NCBI GenBank assembly: GCA_016280445.1
Contig: JAEEGS010000060.1
Coordinates: 1 to 64,000, forward strand
DNA: 64,000 bases
Direction of reading: 5' to 3'
DNA from: Bacteroidaceae bacterium
Lineage (GTDB): Bacteria; Bacteroidota; Bacteroidia; Bacteroidales; Bacteroidaceae
The stretch's first letter is position 1. The number at the start of each line of letters is the position of its first letter. The notes beneath the pieces are model-generated. The model was not told where the DNA came from. It did not search any database and was given only the letters and a program-made list of their open reading frames with translations. This document shows, piece by piece, positions 59,433-64,000 of the stretch. A program made the position numbers and the translations under genes.

Positions 59433-62060
59433 TTATGTTCTGTTCATGTTTCTGGCTTTGGATGCAGCGTTGGAGAAGTCCTTCACCAGATTTGTGTAGT
59501 ACTCCACATCGTGCACAATGCCAGGGATGGCTTCGTCGGTCACGAAATCGGCTTTCGAGTCGCGTCCCCAGTTGCCAGTGTAGGTGGCTCCCACTTCCTG
59601 GACGGCTGATGGGATTCCTTTGGTCAAGTCTATCTTGTCAGTCTTGCTGAGTGCCTTTTGGATGCTCTTGGCGGTGTTTTCGCCAAAGCGCAGTCCTGTG
59701 TCGTTTTTGAAATTGACACCCTTAGGCGAGAGTGACTGCCCTGCCGACTTGTTCACCCATCCTACAACCTTCTCCGCTTGCTTGCCGATGAGGAAATAGT
59801 TGGTCTTGTGGGTGATGGCTTTCTTCATCTTGTCGAGCACCTCGCTGGGATTGTCGCCGTTGGAGATGGACTTCATGCCCTCCTTGACGCCTTCGACACC
59901 CACCACAATGATGCCTTCTGTCCATACGTTCGAGGCAATGTTGCCAGCCTGGTTCTGCAACACACCCAAACCTCCATCGATGGCACCGTTCAGAATGGCT
60001 TTTCCCATGTCTTCACCTTTGGCGTGGGCTTCGCTGCCTGATGCAACCACAGAGTGCGCCACGGTGTAGATGTTCTTCCATGTGCGCCCACCGGGCACCA
60101 GTTCGCCCATCACGTTGATGGTGGTGGTGGCAGCATCGTCAATCACTTTGGCGGTCTTGTAAGCTGCATCATAATACGCCGCTTCCTTCATCTGACGTTC
60201 ATGCTCCAACTCCGCTGATGCCTGTTCCTTTTCCAACAGCCCGTGGATGAGGTACTCATTCTTGGCATCCTCTCCCTCGAGGCCGAATTGCTTGGCCAGT
60301 TTGTCCAGCTGCGCCTGTTTCTGTTCCGCAGCCTGCTTAGCAGCAGCTTCTTCAGCGGCTTTCTGCTCACGGTAGGCTTGGGCCTTTGCGTCTTGCTCGG
60401 CATTCAGCTTCGCGTTCTGTGCACGTTGTTCGGCCACGTCCTTGGCAGCCTTGTCGCCAATGTCCTTGAAGTAGTCGCTGTTTTCGGCACGATAGCGGAC
60501 ATTCTCAGCCAGCGACTCCTGCGTATAGTGCGTACCCATCTCGCTCTCATAGCCACCATCCTCTGTGGGATAGTAGGTGAGCGGCTTGCCCGTGATGGGA
60601 TCCCTCATCGTCAGCGTTCCGTCAGCGTTTTCCTTCATGTAGCGGTCCCAGTACTTGCGGTTCTCGCCCAGCGGGTCTTCAGACGGAGTGGGTTCGTTGG
60701 GTGGCTCCGGTGTCTCCTCTTCCTCTTTCTTCTTGAGCGCGTTCGATGGCATATCGGGTGAGGGCTGTCCACCGCCTCCTGTCGGGGCACCACCACCACC
60801 TCCGAAGATGCCAGCACTCGTTCCTGTAACAGATGCCACACCGTTGCCAATCAGTACGCTGCCAATGATGCTGACGATGTTGATGATGGTGGTGGGTATA
60901 GGACCCGCATGGTCGCCTGTTTCTGCCACATACTCCTTCAGCGTTTCTATCAGGTTGTCCATCTTCTCGATGAGTTCCAAGCGCTGTTCTTCAGTGAGTG
61001 GGGGAGCCGCCTCGCCCACCATGACCTCTTCCACGCGGAAACAGAGGAGAATGTCAACATTCTTCTGCTTATAAGCGAAATAGTTCTCGAAATGGCCATG
61101 CAGCCCATTCTCGGAGTCGTAGCGCAAGGTGATCTCATTGTAGCTTGCTCCTGCTCTCACCTCAGCATTAGGATATTTGTCAGGATATTTCTTGCCCTTC
61201 TCTGTAGGGGTGGCTCGGTCAATTCCTGAAGGTTGGTATGATAATCCGTATTGATGGGTTGAACTGTTATATGATAGAGTCAGTTGGTCGGCACTTATCT
61301 CTGAGTAAATCTTCAAATATATGTATTCGCCTTCTGCAATGTAAGCTGTCCACTTGGTTGGTTCGTTCACATACAGATAACAATCGTGCGATGTCTGCCC
61401 CTTTCCGTTGGGAGGGGCAGTCTCACCTTTCGTCCGGTTCTGCAACAGATAGGGCACCAGTTTCATGCCCACAATCTGTTTGTCTGCTTTGCTGATGATT
61501 TCGCTCAGAGCGGCAAGGTCGAGCGAACCACCTTGCTCGTTCAGGTGATAATATTCCACAGGATCCACCCACTCTCCCTCTCTTTGCTGGGCAAACAGCA
61601 TGGTGGGCAGCAGCATGAAAAGGAGCACCAACACCGTGGTCAGCAGGGGATGGGGTGTGATGGGAGGTGGGGGAGGCGTTAGGGTTTCTTGAGCCGCTTG
61701 GGCTTTGTCGGCAGCAATGCGTTCCTGTACAGCTTTTTCTATGGCCTCCTCTGCCGCAAATTCCGCTTTCAGTTCCCAGCGCATGTCCTCGATGAGGCGG
61801 TCACGCTCAGGCCCAGCCTCCATGGGCACATACCACCAGTGGGTCAGGCACTCATAGCCCTCGCTGAAACCGATGGCACCCTCGCGGGTCACCAGAAAGA
61901 ACTGGTTCCGCTGCAGAGGTCGCTCCTCGTCGAAGAGCAGAGCCGTCTCGTAGAGGTCCTTGACGGTGAAGGGTTGTTGGCTGGATTTATGTCGCCACAC
62001 CCAACAGTGCTGCATCGCCACAGCCAAAGCCTGCATGAGCGAGTGGTAGTGTCTGTTCAT
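59433..62060 (-). CDS. Giant membrane protein with shared N-terminal domain (polymorphic-toxin-like layout)
   Basis: An 875-residue protein. The N-terminal domain (1-100, HYHSLMQALAVAMQHCWVWR, FFLVTREGAIGFSEGYECL) is paralogous to that of the downstream gene. A Pro-rich hinge (about 128-137), a membrane helix (about 138-157), an extracytoplasmic beta-rich region (160-395), a second hydrophobic segment (about 400-425), a Gly/Pro linker and an Ala/Glu/Gln coiled coil (about 545-660) follow. The end (660-875) has small-residue helices such as NGAIDGGLGVLQNQAGNIASN and a hydrophilic tail. This long stalk with a distinct C-terminus resembles secreted polymorphic proteins, but no toxin domain is recognisable. 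Gap to the next gene is 19 bases. Confidence 0.7.
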   Translation of the reverse strand: MNRHYHSLMQALAVAMQHCWVWRHKSSQQPFTVKDLYETALLFDEERPLQRNQFFLVTREGAIGFSEGYECLTHWWYVPMEAGPERDRLIEDMRWELKAEFAAEEAIEKAVQERIAADKAQAAQETLTPPPPPITPHPLLTTVLVLLFMLLPTMLFAQQREGEWVDPVEYYHLNEQGGSLDLAALSEIISKADKQIVGMKLVPYLLQNRTKGETAPPNGKGQTSHDCYLYVNEPTKWTAYIAEGEYIYLKIYSEISADQLTLSYNSSTHQYGLSYQPSGIDRATPTEKGKKYPDKYPNAEVRAGASYNEITLRYDSENGLHGHFENYFAYKQKNVDILLCFRVEEVMVGEAAPPLTEEQRLELIEKMDNLIETLKEYVAETGDHAGPIPTTIINIVSIIGSVLIGNGVASVTGTSAGIFGGGGGAPTGGGGQPSPDMPSNALKKKEEEETPEPPNEPTPSEDPLGENRKYWDRYMKENADGTLTMRDPITGKPLTYYPTEDGGYESEMGTHYTQESLAENVRYRAENSDYFKDIGDKAAKDVAEQRAQNAKLNAEQDAKAQAYREQKAAEEAAAKQAAEQKQAQLDKLAKQFGLEGEDAKNEYLIHGLLEKEQASAELEHERQMKEAAYYDAAYKTAKVIDDAATTTINVMGELVPGGRTWKNIYTVAHSVVASGSEAHAKGEDMGKAILNGAIDGGLGVLQNQAGNIASNVWTEGIIVVGVEGVKEGMKSISNGDNPSEVLDKMKKAITHKTNYFLIGKQAEKVVGWVNKSAGQSLSPKGVNFKNDTGLRFGENTAKSIQKALSKTDKIDLTKGIPSAVQEVGATYTGNWGRDSKADFVTDEAIPGIVHDVEYYTNLVKDFSNAASKARNMNRT

Positions 62061-62118
62061 ATCTTACTTTTCCCTTTCCGTTATCATTTATCATTTTTCA
62101 TTGAACGAAGCGCCTCGT

Positions 62119-62463
62119 CTATTCCGCCACATACGCATCGTAGAGCATGTTGCCACGGCTGATGATGAGACTGTCGGCATCGGGATAGACCGAGATGATG
62201 ATGGGGTTCCACGCCACATGTTCTGTGTAGCCATCAGGTTCGCCCTGCTGCCGAGTCTTCTTAATGTGCCTTTCGATGTGATAGGCTGTGAAGATGCCCT
62301 TGCCGTAGCTCAGCAGGCGCACATCTTTCAGCGTGTCCTGTTCGCGGTACCCTGGTTCCTTCAGAAGCATATCCATCGTGCCGATGGGGTGGAGCGTGTC
62401 GCCCTCCACAGGGGTGAGGTGGAACGTGATGAAGCCGCCCGTGCTGACTTGGCGATAGGTCAC
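62119..62463 (-). pseudogene. 5'-truncated copy of the lipoprotein at 63396
   Basis: The frame (from DGVTYRQVSTGGFITFHLTP to YDAYVAE) matches the last about 110 residues of the protein at 63396-63992, with many conservative changes. It has no start or signal; the sequence upstream switches abruptly to the zinc-ribbon gene, in another frame, at GACGGT. It is a remnant produced by a deletion, and translation would need an unusual GTG at 62463. Confidence 0.8.
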
Positions 62464-62642
62464 ACCGTCATAGTTGGGGGCGCTTCAACAGGTGTGGTTG
62501 GGGGCGTCTCTATTGGTGTGGTTGGGGGTGCAGTTTTCACGGGTGTGTTCTCGGTTGTTAGTTGTATGAGAGTTGCTCCGCAATTGCCGCAGAACTTTGC
62601 CCCTTCGGGATTCTCAAATCCGCATTGTCCACAAAATGCCAT
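62460..62642 (-). CDS. Truncated zinc-ribbon protein (60 residues)
   Basis: ATG at 62642 starts CGQCGFENPEGAKFCGNCG, then the Pro/Thr repeat, and stops after VEAPPTMTV because the join to the lipoprotein remnant brings a TGA. The zinc ribbon is intact and the four cysteines are kept, so a small soluble protein may still be made; it has lost the membrane and C-terminal parts seen at 57995. It lies 40 bases after the gene at 62683. Confidence 0.6.
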   Translation of the reverse strand: MAFCGQCGFENPEGAKFCGNCGATLIQLTTENTPVKTAPPTTPIETPPTTPVEAPPTMTV

Positions 62643-62677
62643 AGTCTTATAGGTTTTATGAGTTAATATCAATGATG
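62464..62677. repeat. Recent duplication, copy 2 (zinc-ribbon segment)
   Basis: Partner of 58839-59048. The left end is the chimeric junction with the lipoprotein remnant. Confidence 0.9.
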
Positions 62678-62682
62678 CGTTA

Positions 62683-63378
62683 TCAATTTCCTCGGATGTA
62701 ATCAATCATCATCTCCAGTTCGTTGTAGTACACTTCCTGTTCCTCATACACTTCCACAACTGCATCGTAACCTGTCTGGGTCACCATGTCGAAATTGTCC
62801 ACGCGCCAATCGCCATTTTCCAGCACCAGATGGAGTTTCATCTTGCTTCCAAATTGCTGACTGATGTCCACCAGCACTTCAGCGCGATGCATGGTGATGC
62901 CGGTCACCTCCAGAATCTGGTAGCTCCAGTTCTCGTCGAGGTCATCTTCGTAGTTGGCCAAAGTCCAGTGGTTGGACAATAGGTGCGCCTCTGTCAAGTC
63001 TTTTTTCTCAATCCTCGCCTTCTTCTCTGCCAAGGCGCGAATCTTCAGGTAATGATTGGAGCAGCATTGTTGGTCATCCATCAGTTTGTAGAAGGCGTTG
63101 ACTCTTTCTTTGATGTGCTTCTCTGAATGCAGTTTGTCGTTGGGCGCAGGATTATCATTGACAATGGTGTCACCTTCGATGCTGTCAAGCATCATGGAAA
63201 TCTCCATCATGTTGATGGTGGCGGTGTCTATCCCGATGCCGTGACCGCCATCGATAACGGAGTCGGTGTCTGTTCCATCGCCAAGAACGCCATTGAAGAT
63301 GCCTCCCTTGAGGCAACTTGTCATCATCAGCAGGCTTCCTGCCGCACCTATAGTTATCATCATCTTTTTCATCTTCAA
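62683..63378 (-). CDS. DUF3828-like lipoprotein
   Basis: A 231-residue lipoprotein (lipobox MTSC, cysteine 22). After a Gly/Asp-rich linker with many small residues, the C-terminal domain (about 85-231) has the layout of DUF3828-like proteins: helical start (ERVNAFYKLMDDQ), a tryptophan-containing strand (LLSNHWTLANYED) and VLENGDWRVDNFDMVTQTG. It is 17 bases after the lipoprotein at 63396 and in the same orientation as the whole cluster. Role unknown. Confidence 0.68.
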   Translation of the reverse strand: MKMKKMMITIGAAGSLLMMTSCLKGGIFNGVLGDGTDTDSVIDGGHGIGIDTATINMMEISMMLDSIEGDTIVNDNPAPNDKLHSEKHIKERVNAFYKLMDDQQCCSNHYLKIRALAEKKARIEKKDLTEAHLLSNHWTLANYEDDLDENWSYQILEVTGITMHRAEVLVDISQQFGSKMKLHLVLENGDWRVDNFDMVTQTGYDAVVEVYEEQEVYYNELEMMIDYIRGN

Positions 63379-63395
63379 TTATCCATTATGAATGA

Positions 63396-63992
63396 TTATT
63401 TTTCTGCCACGTATGCATCGCCCAAAAAGTTCCCACGGCAGATGAGGAGACTGTCGCCGCCAGGATAAACAGAGACGATGGCTGAGTTGTATTTGATGTA
63501 TTCAGCATAGCGTTCGGGTTCACCCCGCAGACGATCCCGCTGGATGTGGTAAGTGGCGAAGATGCCTTTGCCGTAGCTCACCAGACGCACATCCTTCACC
63601 GTGTCCCGCTCCCAATACATATTCTCTTTCAGGTGCATCTCGACTGTGCCGATGGGATGGAGTGTGTCGCCCTCTATAGGAGTGAGGTGGAAGGTGATGA
63701 AACCGCCTGTGGAGGCTTGACGGTAGGTTACTCCATCGAGCGGCATGGGGTTGCCTTCGTGTATAGGCAGGTTCACATTCACGTTCACTTTGCTCAGATG
63801 GGCCACCTCTTCAGGTGTGGTAGGCTTCTTTTCTTTGAACACAGAGGGAAGCCAGAACTCGCCAGCCATTTCATACGTCCATCCGTCCATGATGGGCTGC
63901 CCCGTCTTTCCGCCGTTGATGACGGGACGTCCCCAATTGCAAGCCGTCAGCAACATGAGGGTGCAGGCGAGGCTTGCTGCAGCTTTCACCAT
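63396..63992 (-). CDS. Lipoprotein of the cluster, intact paralogue of the 62119 remnant
   Basis: A 198-residue lipoprotein (lipobox LTAC, cysteine 18). The mature part contains WGRPVINGGKTGQPIMDGW, a beta-rich core (VTYRQASTGGFITFHLTP, GDTLHPIGTVEM) and a C-terminal VSVYPGGDSLLICRGNF. No family recognised. Its ATG is 8 bases from the window edge, so its promoter and any further upstream genes of the cluster are out of view. Confidence 0.7.
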   Translation of the reverse strand: MVKAAASLACTLMLLTACNWGRPVINGGKTGQPIMDGWTYEMAGEFWLPSVFKEKKPTTPEEVAHLSKVNVNVNLPIHEGNPMPLDGVTYRQASTGGFITFHLTPIEGDTLHPIGTVEMHLKENMYWERDTVKDVRLVSYGKGIFATYHIQRDRLRGEPERYAEYIKYNSAIVSVYPGGDSLLICRGNFLGDAYVAEK

Positions 63993-64000
63993 GCGGATTC

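Noticed and set aside
57995..62060. Cluster proteins as a type VI secretion or Rhs toxin system
   Set aside because: No Hcp, VgrG, TssB/C, Rhs repeat or recognisable toxin motif can be seen; only general layout is similar.
1..64000. rRNA and tRNA genes, integrases, transposases
   Set aside because: None noticed on reading either strand; no cloverleaf-like or recombinase-like sequence could be supported, although a covariance-model scan was not possible.

Overview
This is a 64-kb chromosomal window from a member of the Bacteroidales, most likely a Prevotella-like organism. Three things point there. Most transcription units start with the Bacteroidota -7 box TAnnTTTG, usually as TACCTTTGC, TATCTTTGC or TACTTTTGC, often with TTTG about 20 bases upstream. 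The gene families are typical: GLPGLI protein, carboxypeptidase-regulatory/TonB receptors, DUF4369-thioredoxin lipoproteins, Reg_prop sensor, GH97, DUF4861 and ABC-F. The Rho has the long disordered insert seen in this phylum. I saw no rRNA, tRNA, CRISPR array, phage or insertion-sequence transposase.

Layout. 0-11 kb: a GLPGLI/TonB-receptor pair, a thioredoxin-like protein, a sensor lacking a kinase, and a minus-strand operon (coiled-coil membrane protein, rpe, comEC, small helicase-associated protein) separated by a 73-bp triplicate repeat from a DHH nuclease. 11-26 kb: carbohydrate and envelope genes (GH97, nucleoside-hydrolase-like, aroB, rfbC, DUF4353 protein, PIF1-like helicase, GH105 and a YetA/PL42-like lyase). 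26-38 kb: ilvE, nucleotidyltransferase, rfbA, lipoproteins, DUF4861, ftsB-like, purB, a pseudouridine synthase with an RG-rich tail, and asnS. 38-44 kb: CE1-like esterase, a large outer-membrane barrel protein and two small lipoproteins. 44-51 kb: rho, ysxC, ABC-F, a CbiK-like protein without its histidines, and a FecE-like ATPase. 51-58 kb: a cysteine-less HMA protein, manC, a thioredoxin-like lipoprotein without CxxC, a coiled-coil lipoprotein and pnp. 58-64 kb: a minus-strand cluster of lipoproteins, zinc-ribbon proteins and a giant membrane protein built by duplication, fusion and deletion.

How genes fit together. The YetA/PL42-like lyase and the GH105 protein form a plausible cut-and-clear pair for uronic-acid-containing glycans. 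GH97, DUF4861, the DUF4353 protein and the esterase are other scattered glycan functions. RfbA, RfbC and ManC supply activated sugars for surface polysaccharide. Rho, PNPase and the RluB-type enzyme all carry low-complexity basic extensions and may meet in RNA processing.

The most unusual layer is not protein families but DNA repeats. They include GC-rich palindromes placed in frame inside genes, helically spaced 21-bp and 23-bp arrays beside promoters, perfect 17-33 bp inverted repeats between convergent genes, and heptamer microsatellites next to -7 boxes. The best candidate for an undescribed protein system is the 58-64 kb cluster.
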